Translations under genes and position numbers: made by a program
NCBI GenBank assembly: GCA_003586115.2
Contig: QVOM02000034.1
Location: 136,500,941 to 136,564,940, forward strand
DNA from: Salvator merianae
Lineage: Eukaryota > Chordata > Lepidosauria > Squamata > Teiidae
DNA: 64,000 bases
Direction: 5' to 3'
The notes under the pieces: generated by a model
What the model saw: the letters and a program-made list of their open reading frames with translations, nothing else
Told to the model about the DNA's origin: nothing
The model's database searches: none
Shown here: positions 1-63,814 of the stretch, in pieces
How the letters are laid out: the number at the start of each line of letters is the position of its first letter
Numbering within the stretch: the stretch's first letter is position 1

Positions 1-2526
1 TCCCAATCACTGTGGTAAAGCTAGAAATGGAGCCACTAAGCAGAAGAATCATAAACATCAGGCTTCCATGTTAAAGTCACACTTCGTTGTCTTACAGTGT
101 TTACTAATTTATGCCATGAGTTAAAACAGACAAATTCATAAGGCCTTTGCAGACTTTCAAAAGGAAAGGAAAAAGAAAAAAAAATTCAAACCAACAGACA
201 CATGTGCTCACACACAGAATGTAACAAAAATAAACAACCACAGCAATTAGCTTTATTCTGGCTTGTTTCAACCTTATCCAGCTTCTTCAAAGAGCTTCCA
301 AAATTATTCACAGAATAATTAAATATCAACACATTACAGCAGGAAATAAGATACTGGGTGGCAAAGGAGCTACTTATGGACTACCTGTAGCACTGTGTTT
401 GGAACACAATGCTGATGACTAACATGATTATTTCAGGACACTTATAATCCATTTTTAGTTTTTTGTACTTCTCCTGCTTCTCAGACCTTAAAAGAACAAC
501 AGCCTCCGCGTGCAGCTCATAACTGCCGAGAGCTGAAAAAGACTGGAGGCAAATCTACACCTTTATACGTATTAGGAGGCTGATCGGGTTTGTACCGCTG
601 AGACCCGAATAGTATACCTTTTCTTTCCTAGATATTTCCACATCACAGACAGCCTGGTATTCAGGAAGGAAAAGTTACAGAGGCTTGTCCAATTTTCATT
701 TATCTTACCAGGATCCTTTCTGAGTACCAATGTGAAAGCATCTCTAGTGTTAGGGAGGTGCAACTGTTAGGGATAAGCGGGGGGTGGCAGAGTGTATCAT
801 TCATGTCTACAAGTAGAAGTGGCCATTGCAACTATGGGACAATAAATCTGAGGTCATATCATAAATGTGGTCTTGATCCTTTGCAAATTAATATGATCTA
901 TTTGTTATCCCTTTTGATTTTTGTATGAAGTCTTGAACAGCTGCCATGCTCTGTGACAGAGGCTGATTTCATATGATGCCATTATGGCACACTGAGTGCA
1001 GAGTCTGCTTGACACCATGCCATTATTGTGAACTCAAAGCAGAGACAAAGCATGGCGTTCTTTTGGAGGCTGTGCTCTTTCTCCCATATGTTGCTTCAAG
1101 TGCCATTAAGGTGCTATAGTGGCAGAGCAGGTTGAAGGTCTCAGGCAGTCCTTAATTCACCTTTTCTCATACAACACCACCGCTTGAGGGGACCTACTGG
1201 TTCCCTCAGCAGTATTTTCTGTTTCTGAAGACAAGCAATGGCCTGTGGGGCTGTTCCTTTTCTTTGAAACCCCTGCTGCCTTCTGTTTCAAAGCAGGAAC
1301 CTCTCCTTTGATCTGGAGGGCAGGGGAAGCCCGTCTCTCTGCCTGTGAAAGGGTGGGAGGGCTTTCTTTAAAAGCCAGCAAGAGATCTAAGGGCACCAAC
1401 AGGGTCACACTTCCCCTGTCTTTCTCCTGAAGAAGGCCATCAACCTTCTGCCTGAAAAATGTTTACCCTGCCATTTGCATTCTTACTCAGAGTAACACCT
1501 AAAGCAAGAAGCTAACTTCAAGACTCTAGGGTGCACGTGATATATAAAAAAATGATTAAATAACCCTCTTTACTTATGCGTGGCAGCTCTGATCCACAAC
1601 TAAGCTCTAACAGCAACAGAACTGAAGAATGCATTGGAAAGACTTGGCTTCCACGTGACTCCTGGGATGATAGCAAGACTGCCTTACTGTAATGGTGTAC
1701 AGTAAGTCAACGACTTCAAACAAGAGATTCTGGGAGACCAAAAAGGTACAGGAAGTAGGAGCTGGGTGTGTCACATACTCCTTCAGTTCACTTGCTGACC
1801 TCAGTTAGGTGAAAAATTCCAATATTCAATTGAGATTCAGCTGTCAGCCTCCACAGCGTCTGAATGCGCAGTACTAGCCAATCACTGGCAGCAGCAGGGA
1901 CAACACAACTAAGTATTCTCGTCTAATAGTGGAAATAGTGCTGGCTTTCAACAAAATGATATTTAGAACTGTGAGTGTGTATTTTTATCTGGGTGATGAT
2001 TTCCTGCTCCCTGCCCTTCACATTTGGAACCATGATGGGCCCAAGTGAATGTGTGTTCAAAGCCCGTGAACACCTTAACAATCTGTATTTCCTTATTACA
2101 TCTTAGTATAATATGATCATAATTCTTTAAACTAGTTTGACAGCATTCTTTAAGCCACTCTCAAATCTTCCACAACTCTTCAATGGTTTTCTATAATCCA
2201 ATAAATTTTATTTATTTATTTGCATTTTCATCCCGCCCTATACCCAAAGGTCTCAGGGTGGGTTACAACAATAAAAAAAAGAAAGAACATAAAAGGCACA
2301 CAATACAGCAGTAGTCTTAAAGTGGAAATTGAAACAACCAAGTATGTCTAGTCTCTTTATAAGATGTCCATTATATCTTTTGAATAGTTTCCAGCACTGT
2401 TAGCTTACAACACTTTATAAAAACCCCGAATGTTTTCCATCTATCACCCTAACAGGCCTAGACAATGTAATTTCATTTTAAAGGATTAAATGTACAGTTT
2501 ATAGGTCAAAGTCACAACACACTTAC
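1..2526 (-). other. intron after exon 22 (incomplete)
   Basis: No exon, RNA gene or recognisable coding remnant seen apart from a LINE 3' tail near 2195-2290. The two overlapping frames near 1157-1430 have no family resemblance. Confidence 0.6.
2195..2290 (-). mobile_element. LINE 3'-tail fragment (L2/CR1-like family)
   Basis: On the minus strand it ends in the characteristic TTGTAACCCACCCTGAGACC...GGGCGGGATG...AAATAAATAAA tail. The same tail recurs at 7945, 23695 and 30325, always in the orientation of PRRC2C transcription. It is a 5'-truncated insertion. Confidence 0.65.
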
Positions 2527-52425
<49,899 letters not shown>

Positions 52426-52426
52426 T

Positions 52427-52435
52427 TCAGTTCAT
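52427..52435 (-). promoter_or_regulatory. minimal upstream ORF (ATG AAC TGA)
   Basis: On the minus strand the 5' UTR reads ATGAACTGA, then one A, then the PRRC2C start ATG. This is a two-codon upstream ORF whose stop lies one base before the main start. Its own context is weak (T at -3), so leaky scanning should dominate. Both candidate 3' splice sites leave it in the mature mRNA. Whether it is used is not shown by sequence. Confidence 0.6.
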
Positions 52436-54658
52436 CGAGCTGGAGTCTTCTTGTTCACCCGCTTACCATGAAAGGAAGAGATTTTAAAACTCTTTAATAA
52501 AATCTCTGGACATGCCAGCTTGTAAAAGGGACATAAGACACTTTGAAAACTGGACACTCAGGAGAAGTTGTTGCTACCCTTCTTCCATGGAAACCCTGCT
52601 GAAGCTGAATCCCTGTGTTTTCTAGAACATTTTGCTTTGATTTAATCCTTAAAATTAATGAAATGCTAGCATATTTAACAAAACTGAAACATTTTGGTAG
52701 TTTTCCGTAATTGGTATAACTCAGATTTCCCCAGCATCCCCTCTCTAGGAGCCCAAAGTATTTGACACATCTGAACAGGAAAACAGTTTAATAAATAATC
52801 CAAAATTCTGCTTCGAAATAATTTGTAATTGATACACTTGCAAACATTCAAAATGGTAGTCTAGTAGCAACCAATTCCTTTATTTTATTTTATTTTATTA
52901 AAAAAGAAGGCACTGAGAATTGACACACAATTTTAGTGCTCTCAAAAGTCTATTAATTAGAGGCCTCATTTCTAGGAACAGACTTCTCTTTACCATAGTC
53001 TTTTCTGAAAAAACAGCTACTCTTCCCCTTTCAGACACTGTTAGATACTGTGTTACTGAGTTTGTTTTTAACCGGATTTTAATTAGTGGTGGCTGATGGC
53101 CTGTGGAGCTGGGTGGATGCAGGCAACCTCCAACCAGAGGCATGGTCAGCAGGGGTCGAGGAGGTAGAGCTAAGTACTATGCAAATAAATCTATTTGATT
53201 CTCCTGTTCTAGAAGAAAACAGTGTTACTTATATTGTTGATCACATCAAGAGTTGCAAAATATGTAAAATCCGTCAGAAAAATCAAGAAAAGATTTTGTA
53301 TGATAGAACACAGAAAGAAAAGGCTTAGGCAGGACTTCAGGGGAAAATCTGGTTGCTTTTTTTAAAAAAAAAAATCTCCCTTCACTTCCATGGAGCTCTC
53401 TGGAGACTTCTGAAAAAAATCCCTGTAGAATCAAATGCTTAAATAAATAAATCAAATAGTGGCCAAACTTAGTTGCATTTTGTAGGGGTCTCCCTGTCAA
53501 GTGCAAGTGTCTGCAAGCCAATTTTGGAGGCTGTAGTTTAAGGTGAGACAAAATTGGCCCTAGACAGCCTACTTAGCAGGGCAGTTTGTTTTACAGTTAC
53601 CTTCAAGCTAGAGCCTCTAGAACTGACAGGTAGGCACTTGCTGCTGATAGGGACACCCTTAAGAAGTGCCGCAAAGTTTGGCAGCAGGAAGCTTGATTAG
53701 TAACTCAATTTTATAAGAATATTTTTAGGAAATCTCATTTGCTCCCACGGTGCTCTGGAGATTTCTGAAAAAATACTTTGTAAAATTGAGCCAGAGAAAA
53801 AACTTCATAGCACTTCACAGAGGTACCCTAGCTGCTGCTGTTCCAGTGTAAAACATATAGGAAATTAGTTCTCAGTTATTACTATTTGGATGGAAGACTA
53901 CCTATAGATACCAGGTCCCGTAGCCTAGATTAGGACATAGAAAAATGGATATGAAAAATGCAATGATGGTCTATTTCAATATTCCGGGCAAGACAACCCA
54001 TGGAAGTCTATTGTTATTCATAGTTCTGACACTCAGTGTAACCAAATACAAACAAACCTGTGAAGAAATTGGAACTGCCTTTCACTTCTTTTGGAGTATG
54101 GGAGACTGTTCAGTATAATATGCTGTTTTCTCTTATTAGTAGGAACTATGACTTCTTAGTAGTAGCTATGACTTATTTGCTTTCAAAACAAGTGCTATTA
54201 CTAACCCATTTGGTTACAATACAGTATTACTTTTGACAGCGTTAACAAAGGAAACCACAGACAAGGAACAAAGCCTAAGAGTTGCCCACTAAAATCAAAC
54301 ATTTAGAAGTCTAACTCCCAAATCCAAACACATGCTTTTGATACTAATTTTTTTTTTAAAAAACCCTCTAGGTATAGCAAGTCAGCATTCTTTCTGCCAC
54401 AATTGCAACCACATTCCAACAGAAAGCTTCCAAGCAGCAGCAATGTGGGTGGATTCTCAGAGGTGAGATCCCTCTATTCTGGCAGCTAATGCAATAATGG
54501 GCACTCACAGCTCTCCAGTTTTCATTGGTACATTAACAGAGGAAAAGAATATCTAATATTGGCACCAGTAGCAATCAAGGGTAGCCACCCAATCCCATAC
54601 TTTGGAAATTGGGAGGTGGATACCCAACTCCCATCTGATAGCCACTGTTGCTATAGCT

Positions 54659-54688
54659 GTGTGTGTGTGTGTGCACGTGTGTGTGTGT
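54659..54688. repeat. (GT)n microsatellite, interrupted
   Basis: Fifteen dinucleotides of GT broken by CAC in the middle. An 11-C homopolymer lies at 54744-54754. Confidence 0.9.
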
Positions 54689-57600
54689 AAACCCATCCTT
54701 TCCAGTTCTGACAGGTGTTTCAGCTGTCAGAAATGGCCTCTTTCCCCCCCCCCCACTTTTACAGTGGTAACAAGAAGGGTGGGTGTCCAAATCCACAGAG
54801 TCACAGCAAGAATTGTCATCTTCGCAGAAGTTGAAAGAGACAACAGTTACTAACCGCTCTCCAGATTATTCTGGTCAGTGTCCTCAACCAAACATGTCTT
54901 ACTTTTCAGGATCTCTGAGGTATATTTCGACTGGCTGCTGACTTAGTTATGAAATGTCTAAGAACAGTTTATACTGCAGATGCAAATAGCAGCAAAAAAA
55001 CTTTACACAAAAGAAACTCCTTGTTTCTTTTTAAAGTACCCTTTCCCTTTACAACTTTTCTTTCGTTTGCTCTTAGTCACAGATGTGTGACAAGTAGACA
55101 CCCCACTTTCAAAGCTGGCAACCCATCCAGGGTAGCATGAAACAAGTGAGATCATATTTTACCAACTACAGTATACAAAAGCCACATCATTGGCTGGAAT
55201 GACATTACCTTATATTCTTCTATACTCCTCTTACTATTCTTTTTAAAAAATAACTCTTAAATCTTAAGTGAAAACTTATCTAGTCAACACAAATATGCTT
55301 CTTGTAGACAGGTAGACGTAATTTGTCATCATGATTAACTTTTTAGAAGACAGGCACGATTTGACAAGCTGACCTTTCATCATTTAAAGCTGTTTGATTT
55401 TATTATCAAAAATTAGTTTGGACAGTTTGTCAATGAAAGAATTTGAAGAGATAAAAAACCTGAGACATGGTAATTTCACTGGCAACTCACTTGAAACAAA
55501 AACCAAAAAAAAATTAATGCTAATGACTTATTCTTATAGACTTTTATCAAACATACATCAGTATTCATGCACTCAACAACAAATATGAAGGTCTACATGC
55601 CAAGATATACCATGTGTCCTAGAGACAAATGTTCCTCTAGGAGTATGATGTTTATAAAAGATATTCATAAGATTTGGGAGGAAGTTCTAAGACTTAAAAC
55701 TTTTACAACTTCAATTTCCGTTTGCAAAAAAAACACCAAAGAAGGTACAGCTGTCTTTAGAGTGTAGAATCAACTATTAATTATTACATGGTTCTAAGTG
55801 GTACATAATCATAAACTGAAAAGACAAGTTAACATCTTTGACTGTCCAGATATGACAGTTAAGAAAGCTTCTGAAACATTGAATCCGATCAATTTATAGG
55901 AAAGAAGAATGAAAACAAGGTATCACAGCTTGTGAATCAGTTATATTTCAATTAAGTATTTAAACGAGGAACATGGTTAGTATAGCACAGTATTAAGAAT
56001 GACTTCACTAGGTAAAAATCTCTTTTATCTGTCACAAAATAAAACACTGAAAAATTAATAAATATACATGTAAATATAAAAATGATTAAATCAAGGGTAC
56101 AGTTCTTCATTACAAAAACTCGGTCCATAAGCTGCCACAGGACATTATGAGTCATTAATAACTTTTTTAACATATCAGATAAAACATTTCTACACTACAT
56201 AAAAAAATATCATCTGCTATTCCTTGGAATCGCAGTAAGTTATAACTATACTGGTTAGTTGCATTATTAATGATTGTAGATGTTTCTATTCAAAATGTGT
56301 TTATTCTAGAGCAAGTTCACTGCATTTAGTGGAATGGTCCAATCTTTTCCTACAACCTCTCCAAGTTATTTCCTTGTTTAAAAAACCGTAGGTTTCTTTG
56401 AATGTTTTAAAATTTAAATTGTTGACCAACCTTTTTTCAACTGTTGGTGCCAAATCAGCTTTCTAAGTTCCTATGAAATCTTGTGGTACCGTGTACCTTC
56501 CTCAACTAAAAAAGAATAGTTTTTATTTTATTTTTATGCATTTATTTTTTTAAAAGGCTTGAACTTTTTGCCTTCTAAAAACCTGGACTTTAGACTTGTA
56601 ATCAGCTCAAAGTGTTTTCTGATTATTAATGCGGTGAAAAGGAGTTGGCCAGTGGACACAGATCTCTGCCCATGCCTGTTCTAATACTGGCTCCTTCCTG
56701 GGTGCAATTGCTACCAGCAGTGCCCACCTCCCACTTTTCATTGGCTAACTAAAGCTATCCAAGAGCCTGAGCCAATCAGGATTCTTTGATAGAACATCCA
56801 AGTGTCAGCCCCCAACTGCCACTTCTCAACTGGTTGGTCCCCTGGTGAAATGGGAGCTGGGGATTAACTCCTTCTCTGCTTACCCACTACAAACACAATT
56901 TAAAATTAGACATTCCCAAATTTCCTTGTTTAATATTTTTACCTAAAAAGGAATTTCTAATTCTTGGTCTTTTCCCTGTGGATAAAACTTAGAATTAATC
57001 TTTGCCATTTTTTTCTTCTGTAAGTACTGGTATTATTTAAAATACAAATAAAATATTAAATATAATACTCATTTTAATTGTAGCTACCCATCCCAGCCAG
57101 GGTAGCTGTGATTTAGTCCATTGTTTTATTTTTATTTTTAAACTCTACTATTATTCATCTAAAATTTAGTTTATACAAGTCTAGTGAATTATTTGAAAAT
57201 TTAACCTCTAAATATTTTATTGTTTTGATATATACTTTTATGAGTAACGATACTGTGTTCAATTTTCATTTGTCTACATTAATACAAGACATTTCAGACT
57301 CTGAGAATTTGCAATCCAGCTAATGAAACAAATTTGCTAAAAATATTTAGAATTATATCAATAGCTTGGAAGCTACCTGGGCTAGACTTACTTACTATTT
57401 TGATGGGTGTCCACCTTGAAATAACCAATACTATGGGCTAAAATTGGAAATTAAATTAACAACAAAAAGCCAGAAGATGCCAAGAAAACTGCATGGATCT
57501 TTTTATGCAAGCATTAGGAGCTAAGCCTGACTTGATGATACTTTTATCATGGCATTCACTTTCTGACTTGATTTTAGCTCGAATATGTTGCATTTTTGCT

Positions 57601-59049
57601 ATATTTTGATTTTATTATAATTTCTATTTTAATTTACTTTCAGGCTCTCTGAACACTTTTGGAGGCAGGACAGAATATAAATATGATTAAAGAAAATTAA
57701 TACATTATTAATAAGGTGCAGGGTCTTGTTAGAAACATGAATATGAGTACATACAACTTTTGTCAAAAATCATAATCCTTTGTGGTCAAATTCCTATCTG
57801 TACTTTGGTTCTCCTAAACCACCATATAGTACAAAATAGTGTTACACAAATAATCACTGCCTATGGAAATCCAAGGGCTAGGAGAACTATGGAGTCACAC
57901 TCTACAAAAGCAAGTAAATAGCACTGCAGAGATTTAAAGAGTTCACATTAAACAAAGAAAGTTAACAAAAGCAAGCAGTATTCTCTAGGAGACAACTATA
58001 GTTTCAAAGGAAAAGTCAGTATGAACAAGTGGTTTAAATTGGCCTTGTTTCTCCATTACCCAACACTATTAATTTAAGCCAATCCATCCTCAACATGGTA
58101 AGATGCACTTAAACCAAAAGCAGAAAAGAAGGCTTCTGAAATACTCCTTGGAGCTACAGTGGAAGAGAAACAGGAGCTGCAGAGCACATAAACTAGAGGC
58201 TTACAAAGATTCAGCCACAGTTATGCCAAGAATGCTGCAGACATTGCAATTAACTTGAAAAGTTCATGAGCTGATTCAAGTGACTGGGATCATGGTCAAT
58301 GCCGAGGCATTTGCTGTGGTTTCGTCTGCAATTCTTAGTGCAATGAGAACAATGCACTGTATATGGGACTAATCTACCCAAAACAGAATCTAAAACCAAG
58401 ACTTCTAAACCTAGGGCTTTTTTCTTCTTCATCTACCATAATTAGCTAAAATAATTGAAGAAATGAATTCAGTGATGCCGTACAACAGTATTTGTAAACA
58501 GCTGTTCATCTGCACAGCTGACGTATGGGATGCAATGATAGCATTCGGTAAAATTTTTGAGAAAACAAAGAGTCATAGCACAATAATAACTCTGATGCCA
58601 AGTAACTCTCGCAATACTCTTTCCTGCAAAGAGGAGGAATACATCATGAGAATGCATGATATTGGTAAACCAGGAACTACCAAGACCTTAGGGTCCTGTG
58701 GCTTGCAAAGCGTTGCCCTTTTATGTAAGGTAGAGCAAGGATGATACCATTTCCTCCACAGGTTTGCAGTGCTGAAAGCAGGAAGTTCAGTCTTCTCATT
58801 TTCCATCCAATCTCTGACAGGTAAAATGCATGAATCCCAATGCATTCTTAATAGAGCTGGCTTCTGTGCAGCTATTATGCGTATACCCTGCATGTGATAT
58901 TTCCCTCCTGTCTTGAAGGAGACGGAGTGGGGTAGATTTCCAAGTGTGCTCCTAGCCCGCATTTTTGACAAATTATCAGACTCAAAAGTGCAATTCAAAA
59001 CTAAAAGCTAATTAATACGTAAACACATACAGAACTTGAATTACATTCA

Positions 59050-59182
59050 TGTATTTAATGGGCCATGGAAACAATGAACATGAGCTTGGGCAAACTTTGG
59101 GAGGAAGTAGTGGACAGAAGGGCCTAGCACGATACAGTCCATGGGGTCATGAAGAGTCAGACATGGCTGAACAACAACAACT
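59050..59182 (+). mobile_element. Bov-B (RTE) LINE 3' tail fragment
   Basis: ATGAGCTTGGGCAAACTTTG, CAGTCCATGGGGTCATGAAG and AGTCAGACATGGCTGAACAA then CAACAACAA. These correspond to the end of Bov-B-type RTE LINEs (gtccatggggtc-aagagtcggacacgactga). Bov-B is abundant in squamates and is a textbook case of horizontal transfer between squamates and ruminants. Confidence 0.75.
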
Positions 59183-60889
59183 TAATGGGTATGGCTGGCT
59201 TATTTTTCCTCTTCTAAGAATATAGACGCCTCTTTTTAAAATAACATAAACCTCTGTTTAAGTTTAAACTGCAGTTTCAGCAACAGGGATGTTTAGAAAA
59301 CTATCTGCACTGACAAGTTTAAAGTCAGAAAAGTTAAATGAACCAAGTCGTAAGATGTATTACGCTTCAGTTTAAGGCTCATCTAACTTTCTGTGGATTA
59401 TGCCTAAGAATGGTAATCTTAAGATCAGACAGAAAAAACACATAGTGTGCGCTGAATTGCAGGACAAGCAGTTTATCTGAAAAACTTCATTTAAAAAGTC
59501 TTCTCAAATTTACCAAATAGAATCTCTTCTGATTTTCATTTAATACAATGATAAATTCTCCATCAAGCTAACTGCCTGTATTGCCTTATCAAAGAAAATA
59601 GATGAGAATGAAAATACATGTTTCAATCATTGTAAGACTATTGAACAGGCCACTGAAAGTGGCTACCATACTGCAAAGCTCAGTTCCATTCTTATAATAA
59701 TACAAACCTGTCCTTCATACCAGTTGAACACAGATCATATCTACTGAACTCGCTAAAAACCTCACCTCTCACTGAAAACACATACCAAGACTCTCCAAAA
59801 TTAAAATATATATATATAATCTGCAATCCTGACTTCATTTTCCTAAGATTAAGTACTGGGAAACACAATGGAACTTAATTCTGACTAGTCAGGACTACAA
59901 CTTCATTGTAAGTCTCCCTCTCAATTTTTCCAAGATAGCATTTGAAGCACGTTCATTCAAAACAGTAGAACATATTTAAGTGTCCAAACAGGCAATGGCC
60001 TCCGGGTACAATCCATATAAAAACTCTCACAGCCAGATCATTCATTTATGAAAGACACCTTGATCTGGTTCACATGGAACATCAAACCACCACATGCCAT
60101 TTTATGGACCTTAAATATGTGTTTTGTCTCTATTCCAGTTGCATATTTAGTTTGAATGCCACTGAAATAATAAAAAATCTTACTGGTTAGTACAGTCCTT
60201 CCAAAGTAGCACTGTATTCCTCAATCAAATGACTTGCAGGCTTAGAGAGTAGGTCAATCAGTTTTCTGATTCAGATGTAAAACTGCATGCTAAGTTTCCT
60301 TGATGGTGGAACTAAGAGCCTTTCTGTACTGGGGTTTATTCTGGGTTATATCCTGGAATAGGGGCCTTCCATCTGCATAACATCAGGCCCCAGGGCCTAA
60401 GTAATTAAAACAGAGCGCACAAGGACAGCAGGAAGACCTCACAAAAGCACAAAACTTTTTAATTCAATTCCAACCCTCACTGGAGACATTACGTCTGAAT
60501 AACAATTGCTTGATAAGATAGAATTCCAAATTACATGAGAAAGACATTACAAATAATTTATAAAAGCTCTGTGCAGACAGCTCTTATAGGTAAGAATAAT
60601 GGAAGTGACTGTAGTCTGACTACAATATTAAAATGTTTGACTTAAAACAGGTATGGGACACATTTAGTGACCCTCCAAGTATTGTAGTCAGTAGGCAGGG
60701 ATAATTGGAGATCTACTTCAACAACATATGGAAGGCTGCAGATTCCACACTCCCAATTTAAGACAGCAATAAATAGTGCTATGCTTGCTGGTACTCTCGA
60801 GTTTGCATGAGCACCAGAATATCTTTTAGAATAAAGTCAGTGAAAAGGAAAGGGACAAGCTAAAAACGATGAGCTCCCACAGAGGACAG

Positions 60890-61084
60890 GTTTCAAGGAT
60901 TTGAAGAATCTGTAGTTGTATTCATTAACCACTCATGTACACTAATGGGAGTGGAGGTGACTGTGATTGATAGAGAAACAGATCTTGGAGTAATGGTAGA
61001 CAGTTCAATTGAAATGTTGACACAATGTGTGTACCTGCTATAAAAAAGGCCAAGAACGTGTTTAGGATGATAAAAAGAATGATG
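60890..61084 (+). pseudogene. older LINE, left half, split by the CR1 insertion
   Basis: Reads DRETDLGVMVDSSIEMLTQC, then KKAKNVFRMIKRMM, matching the post-RT EKDLGVLVD...KKANxxLGxIxR block of CR1/L2-group LINEs. The following block is missing here and resumes at 63196. Confidence 0.65.
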
Positions 61085-63190
61085 TTGAAATCGAGATGCT
61101 AAAATTGGATGTCTTAAAGGACAGAAATGTCCAGGAAGGATGGGAAATTTTGAGAAAGGAAATTCTAGAGGCACAATCTTTAACAATTCTTAAAAGAAAA
61201 AAGAATGGCAAGCATCTAAAGAGACCGGGGTGGATGAACCCTGAACTTAATAACTTGCTAAAAAGAAAAAAAGAAATGTTTAAAAAATTGAAAGAGGGGG
61301 ACACATCAAAAGAAGATTATAATGCAGTCTGCAGGAACTGCGGGATAAGTGTCCGAAAGACTAAAGCTAAAAATGAATTGAGGATTGCGAGAGAGGCCAA
61401 AAACAATAAAAAAGGGTTTGGGGGGTATGTCAGATGCAAAAGAAAAGTCAAAGAAGCTATAGGACCTTTAAAGGATGAGAAGGGTGATTTGGTCAAAAAC
61501 GACATTCAGAAGGCAGAACTTCTGAACTCCTATTTTGTATCTGTTTTCTCTCAGAAAGGAAATGAAACATCAGTTGGCCTTCACCGTGCTTTTGAGGGAA
61601 TAAGAGAATCAAGGCTCTGCATGGACAAGGAGAAGGTGAGGGAACACTTAGCTAACTTAAATGAATTCAAGTCTCCAGGCCCAGATTAATTACATCCCAG
61701 GGTGCTGACGGAATGAGCGGATATAATTGCTAAACCACTCTCTGTGATATTTGAGAACTCATGGAGAACAGAAGTCCCAGCAGACTGGAGAAGGGCGAAT
61801 GTTGTACCTATCTTTAAAAAAGGAAAGAAGGCTCACCCAGGTAACTACAGGTCTGTGAGTCTGACTTCAATACCAGGCAAGATCTTTGAACAAATCATTA
61901 AACAGCATAAATGTCAGCACTTGGATGGGAATGCAGTAATTAACCAGAGCCAGCATGCATTTGTAACAAGCAAGTCATGCCAGACTAATCTCATTTCCTT
62001 TTACAACAAAATTACTGGATGGATCGATCAAGGAAAGGCTGTGGACATAGTATATCTTGACTTTAGCAAAGCATTTGACAAGGTGTCTCATATTATACTT
62101 ATTAAAAAAATAATCAAATATGGGACTGACAGGACAACTGTTCGGTGGATTCATAACTGACTTAGTGATCGTACTCAAAGAGTGGTCATAAATGGCTTCA
62201 CATCTGATTGGAAGACTGTCTCAAGTGGGGTACCGCAAGGCTCTGTCTTGTTCCCAGTGCTGTTCAACATTTTTATAAACGATCTGGATGAAGGAGTCGA
62301 GGGGACGCTGATCAGATTTGCTGATGACACAAACTAGGAGGGGTTGCTAACACTAGGGAGGAGAAGGAGAGGATTCAAAATGATCTGGACAAGCTTGAAC
62401 GGTGGGCTGAAACTAACTGGATGACATTTAACAGGGAGAAATGCAAAGTTTTACATCTGGGTAAGAAAAATGACAATATTCAATACAGAACAGGAGGAAT
62501 CTCGCTGAGCAGCAGCACATGTGAAAAGGATCTGCGTGTACTAGTAGATCACAGATTAAACAGGAGTCAACAGTGTGATGCAGCTGCAAAAAAGGCAAAC
62601 ACCATCTTGGGATGTATCAAGAGGAGCATAGAGTCTAGATCATGAGAAGTAATTATCCCTCTTTACTCTTCCTTGGTCAGACCTCATCTGGAGTATTGTG
62701 TCCATTTCTGGGCACCCCAGTTTAAAAAGACATTGACAAACTGGAACAAGTTCAGAGAAGGGTGACCAAAATGGTGAGTGGTCTGCAAACCATGTCCTAC
62801 GAGGAACGGTTAAAGGACCTAGGCATGTTTAGCCTGCAGAAGAGAAGACTGAGAGGAGATATGATAGCTGTTTTCACGTATCTGAAGGGCTGTCACAGTG
62901 CAGAAGGATTGTCCCTATTCTCACTTGCACAAGAAGGAAGGACTAGAAACAATGGGATGAAACTTCAAGGGAGTAGATACAGGCTAGATATTAGAAAAAA
63001 CTTTCTGACCATAAGGGCAATCAGCCATTGGAACAGGTTACCACAGGAGGTGGTGGGTTCTCCTTCGCTGGAGGTCTTCAAGGCGAGGCTGGGCGGATAT
63101 CTGTCTGGGATGGTTTAGTGAATCCTGCATAGAGCAGGGGGTTGGACTCGATGACCCTGGAGGTCCCTTCCAACTCAATGATTCTATGAA
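61085..63190 (+). mobile_element. CR1 LINE, 5'-truncated, with RT and 3' end
   Basis: Lacks the endonuclease part and starts within the linker (RPGWMNPELNNLLKRKKEMF near 61225). RT blocks: FKSPGPD (61667), NVVPIFKKGKK with NYRSVSLTSI (61800-61870), motif A YLDFSKAFDKVSH (62050-62090), SGVPQGSV (62225) and catalytic FADDT (62316-62330). The C-terminal part includes LGCIKRSIESRS, MSYEERLKDLGMFSLQKRRL and NRLPQEVVGSPSLEVFKARL (to 63118). The end is the typical GGGGGTTGGACTCGATGACC...GATTCTATGAA. In-frame stops after 61687 and 62157 and shifts near 62330 make it inactive, but it is the best preserved element here. It sits inside an older LINE. Confidence 0.9.
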
Positions 63191-63195
63191 TTATA

Positions 63196-63814
63196 ATACC
63201 CCTATACAAATTGATGGAGTGACCATATCTGGAATACTGTGTACAGTTTTGGTTGTCATATCTCAAAAAGAAAATAGCAGAGTTGGAGAAGGTTCAGAAG
63301 AGTGTGACTAAGATGATCAAGGGCTGGAGGAGCTTCCCTAAAAGGAAAGGTTGCAACGTCTGGGACTCTTTAATGTAGCAAGGAGACAAGTAAGAGGAGA
63401 CATGATAGAAGTTTACAGAATTATGCATAGTGAGGACAAAGTGGTTAGGGAAAAGTTTTTTTCCCTTTCCCAAAGTACTAGAACTGAAGATCACTAAATG
63501 AAGCTAAATCCTGGACAAATCAGGACAGATAAAAGAAAAAAAAAAAAGAATCTGCTTCCACAAGATGTAGTGTTGGCTACCAGCTTGGATGGTTTCAAAA
63601 AAGGTTTGGACCAATTCACAAACGCCACGGTTATCAATGGCCATTAGCCCTGATGACAGTAGGTGATGCTTTGCCTTCAAATGCCAGCTGCCGGGAGTAT
63701 ACTCATGTTCTGCTGGTGAGCTCCTGTGCAACTGGCTGGCCAGCGTGAAAGCAGGCTGCTGGACTCAATGGGCCACAGCCTGATCCAGTGGGGCACTTCT
63801 TATGTTCTTATTAT
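63196..63814 (+). pseudogene. older LINE, right half with 3' end
   Basis: Resumes the split element: IIIPLYKLM, YLEYCVQFWLSYLKKKIAEL, EKVQKSVTKMIKGW, then RGDMIEVYRIMHSEDKV in another frame. It ends with GGCTGCTGGACTCAATGGGC, CTGATCCAGTGGGGCACTTC and TTATGTTCTTA. Its 3' end is of a different type from the CR1 in its middle and matches the fragment at 46125-46392. Confidence 0.7.

Noticed and set aside
58573..58998. A 141-codon minus-strand frame in the first intron
   Set aside because: No recognisable domain, no flanking splice or promoter signals, and it is near chance length for this much intron.
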